Assembly (NCBI RefSeq): GCF_900232825.1
Contig: NZ_OCTP01000011.1
Location: forward strand, 397,262-461,261
Reading direction: 5' to 3'
Origin: Anaerococcus sp. Marseille-P3625
GTDB taxonomy: Bacteria; Bacillota; Clostridia; Tissierellales; Peptoniphilaceae
DNA length: 64,000 bases
Shown here one piece after another: positions 44,785 through 53,856 of this stretch (its first letter is position 1; each line of letters opens with the position of its first letter). The translations under genes were made by a program, and so were the position numbers. The notes under the pieces were generated by a model. The model saw only the letters and a program-made list of their open reading frames with translations, searched no databases and was not told the DNA's origin.

Positions 44785-46161
44785 TTACCTATCTGTTAAA
44801 ATTCTTGCCATTTCTACACCTGAGGCTGATGCTTGAGAAAGTGAATGTGTTACTCCCGAACCATCTCCTAGGCAAAATAGTCCTGGCATAGTAGTTTCAA
44901 ATTTGCTATCTACATCTACAAGAGAATTGTAAAATTTAACTTCTATTCCATATAAAAGCGTATCTTCATTTGCTGTACCTGGAGCGATTTTGTCTAGTTG
45001 ATAAATCATTTCAATAATATCATCTAGCTGTCTTTTTGGCATTACTAAAGATAAATCTCCGGCAGTAGCATTTAGGGTTGGTTTTGTAAAAGATTTTGCC
45101 ATACGTCTTTTTGATGATCTACGTCCTTTTACCAAATCGCCAAATCTTTGCATCAAAACTCCTCCACCAAGCATATTGGAAAGTCTTGCTATAGATTCTC
45201 CATATTCGTTGGAATCTTCAAATGGCTCTGTAAATTTGTTGGTTACTAGCAAAGCAAAGTTGGTGTTTTGGCTTTTTAGAGAATCATCTGTGTAAGAATG
45301 ACCATTTACTGTCAATATTCCATTGGTATTTTCTGTTACTACTTGACCGTAAGGATTCATGCAAAATGTTCTAACAATGTCGTTGTATTGTTTGGTCCTA
45401 TACATTATCTTCGCTTCGTAAACGTCATCAGTAATGTGTTTGAAAATTTCAGCTGGAAGCTCTATTCTTAAGCCAATATCCACACGATTTTTCTTGGTGT
45501 TTACTCCAAATTTTTCACAAATTTCAGAAATCCACTTAGAACCAGAGCGTCCTGATGCAAGGACCAAATTTTTACAAGTATAAGTTTTATTATCATCAGT
45601 TATAAGCTTATAAATTCCATCATCGTATGAAACATCCACAACTTTTGTCATAAATTTAAAATCAATGTCATCTTTGATATAATCATAAATTCTTTGCAAA
45701 ATCACCTTGTTTCTTTCAGTTCCAAAGTGGCGAACTTTGGCATCCAAAAGATGTAGATCGTGTCTTAGGCATTTGGTTTTTAGATCGTTTTTATCTGTGG
45801 AATATAGGGTAAGATCATCTCCACCATCAAAATTCATCAAGACAGAATCCACATATTCCATAAGCTCCATGGCCTTATCTTCGCCAATATATTGGTGCAA
45901 ATCTCCGCCAAAATTTGTGGTTATATTATATTTACCATCAGATAAAGTTCCTGCTCCCCCAAATCCGTACATGATATTGCAAGGCTTACAGCCTATGCAG
46001 TGGTCGACTTTGCCTTCAGTTATTGGACAAGTCCTATTTGAAACAGCTCTTCCCTCATCTATTACTAGTATTTTCTTGTCGGTATTTAATTTTTTAAATT
46101 CGTAAGCCATAAAAGCTCCGGCAGCACCAGCTCCGATGGCTATTACATCATAATCAAACAT
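44785..46161 (-). CDS. FAD-dependent dehydrogenase (COG2509-like)
   Basis: About 458 residues. An N-terminal FAD-binding motif GAGAAGAFMAYEF leads into ITEGKVDHCIGCKPCNIMYGFGGAGTLSDGKYN, given here by its Cys pair CIGCKPC (about 55-61), and a C-terminal GDGSGVTHSLSQASASG FAD contact. This pattern is that of uncharacterised NAD(P)/FAD dehydrogenases of COG2509. ATG at 46161 follows AGAGGA; an upstream TTG in frame would put that site inside the coding region. Reaction unknown. Confidence 0.85.
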   Translation of the reverse strand: MFDYDVIAIGAGAAGAFMAYEFKKLNTDKKILVIDEGRAVSNRTCPITEGKVDHCIGCKPCNIMYGFGGAGTLSDGKYNITTNFGGDLHQYIGEDKAMELMEYVDSVLMNFDGGDDLTLYSTDKNDLKTKCLRHDLHLLDAKVRHFGTERNKVILQRIYDYIKDDIDFKFMTKVVDVSYDDGIYKLITDDNKTYTCKNLVLASGRSGSKWISEICEKFGVNTKKNRVDIGLRIELPAEIFKHITDDVYEAKIMYRTKQYNDIVRTFCMNPYGQVVTENTNGILTVNGHSYTDDSLKSQNTNFALLVTNKFTEPFEDSNEYGESIARLSNMLGGGVLMQRFGDLVKGRRSSKRRMAKSFTKPTLNATAGDLSLVMPKRQLDDIIEMIYQLDKIAPGTANEDTLLYGIEVKFYNSLVDVDSKFETTMPGLFCLGDGSGVTHSLSQASASGVEMARILTDR

Positions 46162-46182
46162 ATTTCCTCTTTTCAATTTTTT

Positions 46183-46210
46183 TAGATAAAAAAAGGTAAG
46201 TTTTGCTTAC
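46183..46210 (-). terminator. Terminator of the srtB-ogg pair
   Basis: GTAAG (46196-46200) pairs with CTTAC (46206-46210); the minus strand then reads CTTTTTTTATC. The hairpin overlaps the glycosylase stop codon. Confidence 0.65.
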
Positions 46211-47109
46211 TTACCAATCTTTTCTTCTCTCCCATAATAAAATAAATATTGTTGGGCATAGCCTGCATTTTTGCCAAAAAATTTCCTGCCATAATCATCT
46301 ACTAGTTTTTTATCTACTTCATAGCCTATAAATAAGGTTTCCATAACTCTTTTTATCCAAACATCTACAGGAAAAGTTTCTCTTCTGTGGTAGGCAAAGA
46401 GCAAAATGCAATCAGCAACCTTTGGCCCAATGCCTGGCATTGCCATCAATTTTTTCTTTAATTCTTCTGTGGATAAGGCCATGTCAGATTCAAAATCCAG
46501 ATAGCCACAAGCTATCATTTGACTAGCCTTAACTATTCTCTCATCCCTAAAGCCAACTCTTGCGAATTCTCTAAGCTCTTTGGGATTAACTTTTGCTAGA
46601 GTCCTAGGATCTGGAAAAGAATAATAGGATTTTTCTTTGTAATTACCCAAAAAAGACCCATAACGTTCGCTAATTATTCTCACCGAATTTTTGATTCTTG
46701 GAATTTGGTTGTTAGCTGAGATTATAAAAGAAATAACCGTTTCAAAAAGTTCTTGGTTAAGTATTCTTATTCCATAGCCGTAATCCTTGGCAAGATTTAG
46801 GGTTTGGTTTTTGGATAATTGCTCTTTTATATCTCCATAATCAACTCCTAGGTCAAAGTAATCGTAGAAAATATCGTAAAAATCATCTAAGCTTACATTT
46901 TTTATCAAAATTCCATCAGCTGTATTTTTTAGATTTATAATCTTATCTAGGAAAACCGCTGTGTACGAACCATCTTCTTCTTTGGTAAAATTAAAGCATT
47001 GACCACATTCAAAGATATGCTCAGGATTAAAGCTATCGTGATTTAATAAGAGATTTCCATCTTCTTCTTTTATATCGAGTTTTTCTTTTATTTGGTTTTG
47101 ATATCTCAT
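46207..47109 (-). CDS. ogg: 8-oxoguanine DNA glycosylase (OGG1-type)
   Basis: A base-excision repair enzyme that removes 8-oxoguanine and nicks the strand. The 300-residue protein has the OGG1 N-terminal domain (FECGQCFNFTKEEDG), ISANNQIPRIK, and the helix-hairpin-helix GPD core LMAMPGIGPKVADCILLFA with catalytic Lys (GPKVADC) and Asp (FPVDVW). It starts right after the class B sortase gene, an odd functional partner, and is followed by a terminator. Confidence 0.95.
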   Translation of the reverse strand: MRYQNQIKEKLDIKEEDGNLLLNHDSFNPEHIFECGQCFNFTKEEDGSYTAVFLDKIINLKNTADGILIKNVSLDDFYDIFYDYFDLGVDYGDIKEQLSKNQTLNLAKDYGYGIRILNQELFETVISFIISANNQIPRIKNSVRIISERYGSFLGNYKEKSYYSFPDPRTLAKVNPKELREFARVGFRDERIVKASQMIACGYLDFESDMALSTEELKKKLMAMPGIGPKVADCILLFAYHRRETFPVDVWIKRVMETLFIGYEVDKKLVDDYGRKFFGKNAGYAQQYLFYYGREEKIGK

Positions 47110-47916
47110 CTATTTTACTCTTACAGCGTGGATTGCTAATCTTTGATCCTTGTAATCGTATTGGCAAGTTGATAGAGTAATTATCTTATCATCTGATTTA
47201 AATGTTGGACTATCAAGTAAAACTTCAGAGTTACTTCTTAATTTGTTAAAAAATGGCACCACATCATCTCTGTCAGTAAAATAAAGTGTTCTATATTGAT
47301 AATTGGATGGAATACCATAAGCTGAGAAAATCTTATATTCTCTAAGCTCTGTAAGGGTTGCCAAATAGATTGTTTGGTGTTTTTCTGCAAATTCTTGTTT
47401 TCTGTATTGGTCAAGTGGAGTAAACATTGATTTTATTTCAAGATGATGGCCGTAAATTACAGTATTATCATCGTTAAAATCAGGCTTGTTGTTCATATCT
47501 ATAAAAATTGAACCAGCTATATCATATTCTCCATTTAGGCCACGATTTAGGTAATAATCGTTGTCTATTCCTTGGACAACTGGATAAGAAATCCCTACAT
47601 CAGGAATATCTATAAAAGCTACAATATCATCATTATTGTATTTTTCTTTAAGAACTGAAATTATTTTTTGATAGTGTTCTTTCTTTTTTTGAAATTCTTC
47701 TTCAGGACTTAGAGGCTTAGTATCTGGTTTTTTGTCAGCATCATCTGTGGTATTATTTGCACTTTCTTTTTCCACCTCTTTTACAACATCTTCTATGGCC
47801 TTGTTGTTTTGCATATTTGTTCTATAATCAAGTAATCTTTTGCCTAATATTGCAAGGCAAGCTAATATTATAATGATTAGAATAAATCTAATCACGCTCA
47901 TTATTTTTGATTTCAT
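47110..47916 (-). CDS. Class B sortase
   Basis: A 268-residue membrane transpeptidase with one N-terminal helix. Catalytic His lies in YGHHLEIKSMF, Cys251 in TLSTCQYDY and Arg in DQRLAIHA near the C-terminus. The IPDVGISYPVVQG and DNTVIYGHH motifs fit class B. It lacks the DPF lid and C-terminal helix of the three pilin sortases in this window. Class B enzymes anchor specific proteins such as haem receptors or, in clostridia, PPKTG-type surface proteins; the client here is unknown. Confidence 0.92.
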   Translation of the reverse strand: MKSKIMSVIRFILIIIILACLAILGKRLLDYRTNMQNNKAIEDVVKEVEKESANNTTDDADKKPDTKPLSPEEEFQKKKEHYQKIISVLKEKYNNDDIVAFIDIPDVGISYPVVQGIDNDYYLNRGLNGEYDIAGSIFIDMNNKPDFNDDNTVIYGHHLEIKSMFTPLDQYRKQEFAEKHQTIYLATLTELREYKIFSAYGIPSNYQYRTLYFTDRDDVVPFFNKLRSNSEVLLDSPTFKSDDKIITLSTCQYDYKDQRLAIHAVRVK

Positions 47917-48030
47917 TGTACCGCCTTTAAAAAATTAGTTACTATTAGTATAATATACCATAATGAATTAATTATGAAAATAACATATTAATTTATTTTT
48001 AGAAAAAAATAATAAAGTTAGGAGTCCAAT

Positions 48031-48270
48031 ATGAAAGATTATATACTATATGTAGGTACGGTTTGTCCTTTTTGTAAAAAAGTTGAAAATTTCTTAAATG
48101 AAGAAAATATTGAATTGGAAATAGTAAATATAGAAAAAGATCGCGATGCAATGCAAAAATTAATAGAAGAAGGCGGCAAAAGACAAGTTCCATGCCTATA
48201 TCATGATGGAGAATATTTATACGAATCAGACGATATTATAGAATTTTTAAAAGCAAATAAAGAAAATTAA
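48031..48270 (+). CDS. Glutaredoxin-like thiol oxidoreductase
   Basis: A 79-residue thioredoxin-fold protein with active site CPFC (about 12-15, TVCPFCKKVENF) and the cis-Pro motif RQVPCLYHDG. Like other small glutaredoxins it should reduce disulfides using glutathione or another low-molecular-weight thiol. It is followed 22 bp later by a HAD phosphatase gene on the same strand. The start has AGGAG. Confidence 0.9.
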   Translation: MKDYILYVGTVCPFCKKVENFLNEENIELEIVNIEKDRDAMQKLIEEGGKRQVPCLYHDGEYLYESDDIIEFLKANKEN

Positions 48271-48292
48271 AACTATTAGCAAAGGTCATTTT

Positions 48293-49111
48293 ATGATTAA
48301 AATTATTACATCTGATATAGATGAAACCTTAGTTGATAATAATAAAAAAGTTCCCCAAAGAAATATAGACAAAATTAAAAAAGCCAAAGAAATGGGTCTT
48401 ATAGTGATGCTTGCAACTGGTCGCGGTCCTTACGAGCTACACGATATCCCAAAAGAAGCTGGCGTAATTGATAAAGATAGATTTATAATTTGCTGCAATG
48501 GTGCAGTAATTGTAAGAGCAGATGACAGAAAAATTGTCGATTCTCAAACTTTAGATTTTAAATATGTAAAAAAAATATTTGATTTTTGCTATGAGAAAAA
48601 ATTAGAATTTTTCATATACACAGTAGATAAGAAATACGGTGTAAATCTTGATAATAATGAAAAAGTAAGATCCTATACCAACGATTCATATGTAGTTGAA
48701 ATCAAAGATTCTAATATCAATTTTCTAAAAGATGAATTAATCCTTAAAGCTCTTATCAAAAATACCGATATGGCTTATCTAAACAGCCTAGAAATAGATA
48801 TAGCAGAAATTACCGATTATTCCCTTGAAATAGCATATTCTTCTAATATGTTTATGGAAATAAATGCCAAGGGAGTAGATAAGGGCATTGCCCTAAAAAA
48901 AGTTTGTGATTATTATGGTATTGATATAAGCGAAGCACTGGCAATTGGCGATAATTACAACGATGTTGCCATGATAGAAACTGCAGGCATTGGAGTAGCT
49001 GTTAGAAATGCCCATCTTCAAGTAAAAGAAAGAGCAGATTATGTAACGAAAGCAACTAATGAAGAGGGAGCAGTTGGGGAAGCTATAGAAAAATTTATAT
49101 TAAATAAATAA
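48293..49111 (+). CDS. Cof-type HAD-family phosphatase
   Basis: A 272-residue cytosolic phosphatase. Motif I is DIDETLVDNN (nucleophile Asp8), motif II LATGRG, and motif IV GDNYNDVAMIETAGIGVAVRNA, with a large type-IIB cap (about 85-185). Such enzymes hydrolyse sugar phosphates, FMN, pyridoxal phosphate or similar; the substrate cannot be assigned. It is probably in one transcript with the glutaredoxin gene. Confidence 0.93.
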   Translation: MIKIITSDIDETLVDNNKKVPQRNIDKIKKAKEMGLIVMLATGRGPYELHDIPKEAGVIDKDRFIICCNGAVIVRADDRKIVDSQTLDFKYVKKIFDFCYEKKLEFFIYTVDKKYGVNLDNNEKVRSYTNDSYVVEIKDSNINFLKDELILKALIKNTDMAYLNSLEIDIAEITDYSLEIAYSSNMFMEINAKGVDKGIALKKVCDYYGIDISEALAIGDNYNDVAMIETAGIGVAVRNAHLQVKERADYVTKATNEEGAVGEAIEKFILNK

Positions 49112-49117
49112 AAAAAT

Positions 49118-49164
49118 AAATCTTGCAAATCCACTAATGATTTAGTAATTTGCAAGATTTTTTT
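49118..49164. terminator. Bidirectional terminator between converging genes
   Basis: AAATCTTGCAAAT (49118-49130) and ATTTGCAAGATTT (49148-49160) form a perfect 13-bp stem with T-runs on both strands. It overlaps the last codon of the minus-strand gene. Confidence 0.9.
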
Positions 49165-49435
49165 AATTGTACCAAAATTTTTCTTTGCCTGTAACTTTGT
49201 TATAGATGAAATATCCTACTCCTCCTGCTAATAAAAAAGGTAAAAGTTGAACTATTAAGCCTATACCAAGACCTATAATTATTATTGGAAGAAGAACGAT
49301 ACCTCCAATAATTAAAATAGGTAGCAATATTGCACCACCAATAATCTTAAAAATTATAGCAAATAGGCCAACTATTAATTTTATTACAAAGGCAAAAACC
49401 ACTATAGTCATTATAGCTGTTAACAATGTAATCAT
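49163..49435 (-). CDS. Small hydrophobic membrane protein
   Basis: About 90 residues, nearly all hydrophobic: three or four helices rich in Ile, Leu and Gly (GGAILLPILIIGGIVLLPIIIIG), then a short polar tail. The ATG at 49435 has GGGAGGA upstream; the open frame extends 10 codons further without such a site. No family recognised. Confidence 0.7.
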   Translation of the reverse strand: MITLLTAIMTIVVFAFVIKLIVGLFAIIFKIIGGAILLPILIIGGIVLLPIIIIGLGIGLIVQLLPFLLAGGVGYFIYNKVTGKEKFWYN

Positions 49436-49560
49436 AAATTCCTCCCAAATTAATCTTGTGATCAATTATCTTAATATTATTATACCATAAATTTAATATT
49501 TGCAAGCAAAATTAAAATAATCTATATTTTTATTTTAACATTCTTGCAAAATTTTTAAAT

Positions 49561-49597
49561 TATAAGACCACCATCTAAAAAAATGGTGGCCTTATAA
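49561..49597 (-). terminator. Hairpin downstream of ferritin
   Basis: TATAAGACCACCAT (49561-49574) pairs with ATGGTGGCCTTATA (49583-49596) with one mismatch. It lies 20 bp past the ferritin stop. The downstream U-tract is moderate. Confidence 0.7.
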
Positions 49598-49617
49598 TGA
49601 GAAAGAGTTGACTATAA

Positions 49618-50124
49618 TTATTGAATTTGTGGCTCTACTGCTGGTCCTCTTTGACCTAATTCTTGATCTAGCATATAGATATGATGCCAATCATCACCTA
49701 TTCTTTCAAGTCTAGTAATTATTTTTGAGAAGTTTTCTTCTTCTTCAACTTGTTCGTCAATATACCATTGAATAAAAGAGAAAACTCTTGGATCTTCATC
49801 TTTTGCTGCATTTGAAATATTGATAATTCTTTTTGTAACTTCTTTTTCGTGAGCTAGAGCAGTTTTCATAACATCAAGAACATCCTTGTAATCTCCCTTT
49901 GGTGCTGCAATAGCTGTGTAGTGAGGTTTATATCCACAAGATTGTAGGAATTTTCTCATTCCTTCACCATGAAATACTTCTTCGTCAACTTGTGTATCTA
50001 GCCAACTTGTAAAACCATCTAGGTCAAGATCATCTGTAAAAGCACTCATAGCCTTGTAGATATATGCTGATTCGAATTCAAAATTCATTTGTTCATTTAG
50101 TAAATCTAATACTTTTTCACTCAT
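49618..50124 (-). CDS. ftnA: Non-haem ferritin
   Basis: A 168-residue iron-storage subunit of a 24-mer. The ferroxidase ligands of E. coli FtnA are kept: Glu in LNEQMNFEFES (Glu16), EExxH in DEEVFHGE, Glu in AHEKEVTKR, and Gln and Glu in QWYIDEQVEEE. It overlaps by 8 bp the upstream hypothetical gene and so is co-translated with it. It oxidises and stores Fe(II), limiting oxidative damage. Confidence 0.95.
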   Translation of the reverse strand: MSEKVLDLLNEQMNFEFESAYIYKAMSAFTDDLDLDGFTSWLDTQVDEEVFHGEGMRKFLQSCGYKPHYTAIAAPKGDYKDVLDVMKTALAHEKEVTKRIINISNAAKDEDPRVFSFIQWYIDEQVEEEENFSKIITRLERIGDDWHHIYMLDQELGQRGPAVEPQIQ

Positions 50125-50428
50125 TTTCTTCTCCTTTTTCCATTTCTAAAAAATTATCGTAAAGCACATAAACTCCAAAAAACGGTAGTTCATTAGCAAG
50201 CAAAATACTTGTAATCTTTGGAATATTGTCCAAAAGAATTTGGATAGTAAAAGAATCATTTTTTAAAATAAATAAATCTTTACATAGTAAATCCTCATCT
50301 TTAATCAAAGTATAGGCTTTTTTTATCCCTTCTCTTGAAAAATCACTGCCCAAATTAAAAGTTACCGGATAGGATTCTAAAGAATTGGGATGGTATTTAA
50401 TTTTTTTAATTAAAGATACATCTTCCAT
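50117..50428 (-). CDS. Hypothetical protein upstream of ferritin
   Basis: About 103 residues from the ATG at 50428 (AAGGTG upstream); the open frame extends 20 codons further but with no ribosome site. Soluble, mixed alpha/beta composition (VSLIKKIKYHPNSLESYPVTFNLGSDFS is the N-terminal part, residues 4-31). No motif recognised. Overlap with ferritin suggests a coupled role in iron handling, but that is only context. Confidence 0.65.
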   Translation of the reverse strand: MEDVSLIKKIKYHPNSLESYPVTFNLGSDFSREGIKKAYTLIKDEDLLCKDLFILKNDSFTIQILLDNIPKITSILLANELPFFGVYVLYDNFLEMEKGEENE

Positions 50429-50489
50429 ACTATCACCTTCATCTTTTGCTATTATACAAATACCCATTATTAAAGAAAAAACACACAAA

Positions 50490-51140
50490 TTATATTTTTG
50501 TGTGCAAATTTTCTTTATTTGTATTTAATTCTTGCATTTCCTTATAGGAAAATATACAGCCACAGTAGGATTGTCTATAAAGTTTGTATTTTTTTGAAAG
50601 CTCTATTGACATTTTGTAGCCATTTTTCTTCTTAAAATCTGAATATAAATATTTGACCCCATAATTTTCTTCCAAATTTTTGCCAATTTCATTTAGGTAA
50701 GTGGAGTTTTTGTAGGGAGATATGGATAAGGTCGTTGAAAAATAGTCATAAGAATTTTCTTTTGCATAAATACAAGTTTTTTCAAGCCTAAGTTTATAAC
50801 ACTGATAGCAAGCAAGGCCTCCCTCTTTTAAATCTTTCCTTAACTTTGCAATTTCAGAAAAATCTCTAATATCATTATCAGGGACGATAATTTCACCAGA
50901 AAAATCCATAGAGTCCTTGAGTGTTCTTACTTGGTCAATTCTCTTATCAAGCTCATTTGCTGGAAATATCATTGGATTATAATAATATAAGTCTATATCA
51001 AAATCATCCTTAATCCTAGCTAAAACAGCACTAGAGCAAGGCCCGCAACAAACTTGTAGCAAAAGCTTTGGTCTTAAGCCTTTTTTCCTATTTTCGTTAA
51101 TAATTTTTTCCATTTCAAGGTTGTAATTAATTTTGTTCAT
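50490..51140 (-). CDS. queH: Epoxyqueuosine reductase QueH
   Basis: QueH reduces epoxyqueuosine to queuosine in tRNA wobble positions, the non-cobalamin alternative to QueG. The 216-residue protein has the defining Cys sites: VCCGPCSSAVL (about 31-41), ACYQCYKLRLEKT (about 118-130) and QSYCGCIFS (about 197-205), which bind an iron-sulfur cluster and a second metal. Other queuosine genes are not in the window. Confidence 0.95.
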   Translation of the reverse strand: MNKINYNLEMEKIINENRKKGLRPKLLLQVCCGPCSSAVLARIKDDFDIDLYYYNPMIFPANELDKRIDQVRTLKDSMDFSGEIIVPDNDIRDFSEIAKLRKDLKEGGLACYQCYKLRLEKTCIYAKENSYDYFSTTLSISPYKNSTYLNEIGKNLEENYGVKYLYSDFKKKNGYKMSIELSKKYKLYRQSYCGCIFSYKEMQELNTNKENLHTKI

Positions 51141-51164
51141 AAAATGACTATACCTTTAATAATT

Positions 51165-51197
51165 TTAAATAAAAAAAGCACATACAAATGTATGCGC
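51165..51197 (-). terminator. Terminator of rplM-rpsI
   Basis: GCACATAC (51178-51185) pairs with GTATGCGC (51190-51197), with one G-U pair in the RNA, followed on the minus strand by TTTTTTTATTT. Confidence 0.88.
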
Positions 51198-51209
51198 TTG
51201 TAATTTTTC

Positions 51210-51602
51210 TTATCTCTTTGAGAATTGTGAAGATTTTCTTGCCTTTTTTTGACCTGGTTTGTATCTTTCTTTTTTACGTGGGTCACGGGTAAGAAATCCT
51301 GCTCTTTTTAGAGCTTGTCTATAATCAGGATTTACATCAAGTAATGCTCTTGCTATTGCATGTCTGATTGCTCCTGCTTGTCCAGTAAATCCTCCACCAT
51401 TTACATTAACTTTGATGTCAAAGCTATGTTCATTTTCTGTAAGTGTTAGTGGTGATTTTACAAGGATTTTAAGTGTTTCATAATCAAAGTAGTTGTCTAA
51501 ATCTCTACCATTTACAACAATATTTCCGCTGCCTGGTTTCATTGTAACTCTAGCAACAGAAGATTTTCTACGTCCGGTTGATTGAATAATTGTATCTGCC
51601 AT
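51210..51602 (-). CDS. rpsI: 30S ribosomal protein S9
   Basis: A 130-residue ribosomal protein whose C-terminal tail reaches the P-site tRNA. It has [11 protein letters not shown] at the N-terminus, [19 protein letters not shown] in the middle and the invariant basic end [12 protein letters not shown]. It follows rplM by 10 bp, the usual pair, and is followed by a terminator. Confidence 0.98.
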   Translation of the reverse strand: MADTIIQSTGRRKSSVARVTMKPGSGNIVVNGRDLDNYFDYETLKILVKSPLTLTENEHSFDIKVNVNGGGFTGQAGAIRHAIARALLDVNPDYRQALKRAGFLTRDPRKKERYKPGQKKARKSSQFSKR

Positions 51603-51612
51603 TTAAATCTCC

Positions 51613-52053
51613 TTACTTTAATTCCAATTTTTCAGGCATTTGAGCTTCATGTTTGTGGTCAGGGCCTACTACAACTCTAAGTTTTTTAGCCATTTGGCGA
51701 CCTAATCTGTTGTGTGGAAGCATACCTACTACAGCATGTTCTACTATTCTTTCTGGGTGTTTAGCCATCATATCTTTGAAAGATGTGATTTTTAATCCAC
51801 CTGTATAGCCCGAATATCTCTTGTATTCTTTTTGTTCGGTTTTGTTACCTGTAAGTTTAACTTTTTCAGCATTTACAATAATTACATAATCTCCAGTATC
51901 GATGTTTGGAGTAAATGTAGCCTTGTGTTTGCCCCTTAATATTGCTGCAACTTGGCTTGCTAGACGACCTAGAACCATGCCTTCTGCATCAACAACATAC
52001 CATTTTCTTTCGATAGCTGGTGCGCTTGGGGTGTAAGTTTTTTGATACTTCAT
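51613..52053 (-). CDS. rplM: 50S ribosomal protein L13
   Basis: About 146 residues. It begins [25 protein letters not shown] and contains [17 protein letters not shown] and [17 protein letters not shown], all typical of L13. The ATG at 52053 has GGAGG upstream, inside what would otherwise be an N-terminal extension of 11 codons. It is the first gene of rplM-rpsI, behind a structured leader. Confidence 0.97.
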   Translation of the reverse strand: MKYQKTYTPSAPAIERKWYVVDAEGMVLGRLASQVAAILRGKHKATFTPNIDTGDYVIIVNAEKVKLTGNKTEQKEYKRYSGYTGGLKITSFKDMMAKHPERIVEHAVVGMLPHNRLGRQMAKKLRVVVGPDHKHEAQMPEKLELK

Positions 52054-52204
52054 CAATGTTCCTCCTATAAAATTTTTGCCTATCACATTTAGACACCGCT
52101 TCTGATAGGTGGCGGCTGTACTCGTCCTGACATTTGTTTTTAAAATCGCTTACAGGAAGCGCGATTTAATCAAAAAGTTTCATAAAAGAAACTTAATAAT
52201 CGAC
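52054..52204 (-). promoter_or_regulatory. Structured rplM leader (probable L13 autoregulatory element)
   Basis: The minus-strand leader of about 150 nt folds into several hairpins: AAGTTTC/GAAACTT followed by TTTTTG close to the start (about 52171-52193); AAATCGC/GCGATTT (about 52124-52149); and CCTATCA...TGATAGG nearest the gene (about 52079-52110). L13 leaders that bind L13 are known in low-GC Gram-positives; the match here is by position and structure, not a confirmed consensus. Confidence 0.5.
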
Positions 52205-52210
52205 TAATTT

Positions 52211-52239
52211 ATATTACTATATATTACTCTTATTGTCAA
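52211..52239 (-). promoter_or_regulatory. Promoter of rplM-rpsI
   Basis: TTGACA (52234-52239) and TAATAT (52211-52216) on the minus strand with a 17-bp spacer, immediately downstream of the potC stop. Confidence 0.85.
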
Positions 52240-52240
52240 G

Positions 52241-53035
52241 TTATTGTGGCATAAATGTGTTTGTTTCACCCTTGCCAAAGATTGCTTTTCTATTTGACAA
52301 GAACAAAAATACAAAGACAGCTACAAATATTATTGTTGATAGAGCATTTATGGATGGATTTATCCCACGTCTTGCCATTGAGTAAATGGTCATTGAAAGA
52401 TTGCTTACTCCGTTGCCACTTGTAAAATATGATATGGCAAAATCATCTATTGATAGGGTAAATGATATCAAAGCTCCCGAAAATATGGCGTTTTTTATGT
52501 TGGGCAAAACAACTTTTCTAATGGTATAAGATGGAGTTGCCCCAAGATCAAGAGCTGCTTCCACTATGTTTTTATCCATGGTTTCTACAGCTGGAAGCAC
52601 TGATAAAACTACATAAGGTATGCAAAACATAATGTGGGATAAAATCATTGTCGTATAGCCTAATTCCATTTTCAAAAATCCGTATAGGCCCATTAGCGAA
52701 ATGGCCGTTATGATATCTGGATTTAAGACTGGTAGATAGTTTATATTTAAAATTACCGATCTTTTTCTTCCTCTAAGCTCAGAAATTCCAATTGCTGAGA
52801 CAGTTCCGATGGCTGTTGCTATTATTGTTGAAACAACTCCTACTATTAAAGTTGTCCTTACTGCTGCTATTATTTCTGGATTTTGAAATAATTCTACATA
52901 CCAATTTGTCGTAAAACCAACCCATTTTCCTCTTAATTTGCTATCGTTAAAGGAAAAAACCATCATAACGACAATTGGCGCGTAAAGAAAGATAAATATT
53001 AAAGCTGTATAGATTTTTGATAAAGCTTTTCTCAT
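52241..53035 (-). CDS. potC: Spermidine/putrescine ABC transporter permease PotC
   Basis: A 264-residue inner-membrane permease with six helices. The coupling loop is ALDLGATPSYTIRKVVLPNIKNAI (about 160-183). It follows potB with a 4-bp overlap and is the last gene of the order potD-potA-potB-potC. Together with PotB it forms the channel for polyamine uptake. Confidence 0.93.
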   Translation of the reverse strand: MRKALSKIYTALIFIFLYAPIVVMMVFSFNDSKLRGKWVGFTTNWYVELFQNPEIIAAVRTTLIVGVVSTIIATAIGTVSAIGISELRGRKRSVILNINYLPVLNPDIITAISLMGLYGFLKMELGYTTMILSHIMFCIPYVVLSVLPAVETMDKNIVEAALDLGATPSYTIRKVVLPNIKNAIFSGALISFTLSIDDFAISYFTSGNGVSNLSMTIYSMARRGINPSINALSTIIFVAVFVFLFLSNRKAIFGKGETNTFMPQ

Positions 53036-53856
53036 ATTATATCTCCTTGTAATTCTCTACCGAATTTTCTTTGAATGCCAAGGGCAATAAATAATATCAA
53101 AATCAAAATTATGGCTGTTGCAGATCCAAAACCCCAATTGCCTGTAAAGGTAAATTGTTGGTCAATTAAGTTTCCTATCATGTAAACTTTTTGTCCACCC
53201 AAAAGATTTGAAATTACAAATGTTGAGATGGCAGGGATAAATACCATAATTATTCCCGTATAAACTCCCGGCAAAGACAAAGGGAAGATTACTTTTTTGA
53301 AGATTTCTTTTTTATTTGCTCCAAGATCAAGAGCTGCTTCAATTAGATTTGGATCGACTTTTTTTAGAGCATTATAAATTTGAATTACCATAAAAGGCAA
53401 AAATTCGTAAACCATGCCGACAATTACAGCTGTTAGGGTATACATCATATTTAAAGGTCCTAGGTTAAAAATCGCCAAAAATCTATTGAGCATACCATTT
53501 CTACCAAGAAGGCTTATCCAGCCGTAGGTTCTTAGCAAAAGATTTATCCACATTGGCATTATAAAAATAAAGAGGAAAATCTGCGCAGTTTTTTCATCTT
53601 TTTTAGAAATTATATAGGCTATTGGATAAGCCAAGAAAAGGCAGATTATCGTAGTTAGCATTGCAATTAGAATACTTATGGCAAACATCTTTAGGTAAAG
53701 CGGGGTGAAAAATCTCCTATAATTATTTAAAGAAAAGCTAAAGTTTTCAAAAGCTATGGATCCTGAACCGTTAAAAGAATAAAGAAAAATCAATATCAAG
53801 GGTAGGATTATAAATACAAAAGCCCAAGCTAGATACATTTTAGTGTATTTCTTCAT
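53032..53856 (-). CDS. potB: Spermidine/putrescine ABC transporter permease PotB
   Basis: A 274-residue permease with six membrane helices. LLRTYGWISLLGRNGMLNRFL and the coupling loop ALDLGANKKEIFKKVIFPLSLPG match the PotB group. It overlaps potA by 17 bp and potC by 4 bp, so the three are tightly coupled. Confidence 0.93.
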   Translation of the reverse strand: MKKYTKMYLAWAFVFIILPLILIFLYSFNGSGSIAFENFSFSLNNYRRFFTPLYLKMFAISILIAMLTTIICLFLAYPIAYIISKKDEKTAQIFLFIFIMPMWINLLLRTYGWISLLGRNGMLNRFLAIFNLGPLNMMYTLTAVIVGMVYEFLPFMVIQIYNALKKVDPNLIEAALDLGANKKEIFKKVIFPLSLPGVYTGIIMVFIPAISTFVISNLLGGQKVYMIGNLIDQQFTFTGNWGFGSATAIILILILFIALGIQRKFGRELQGDII

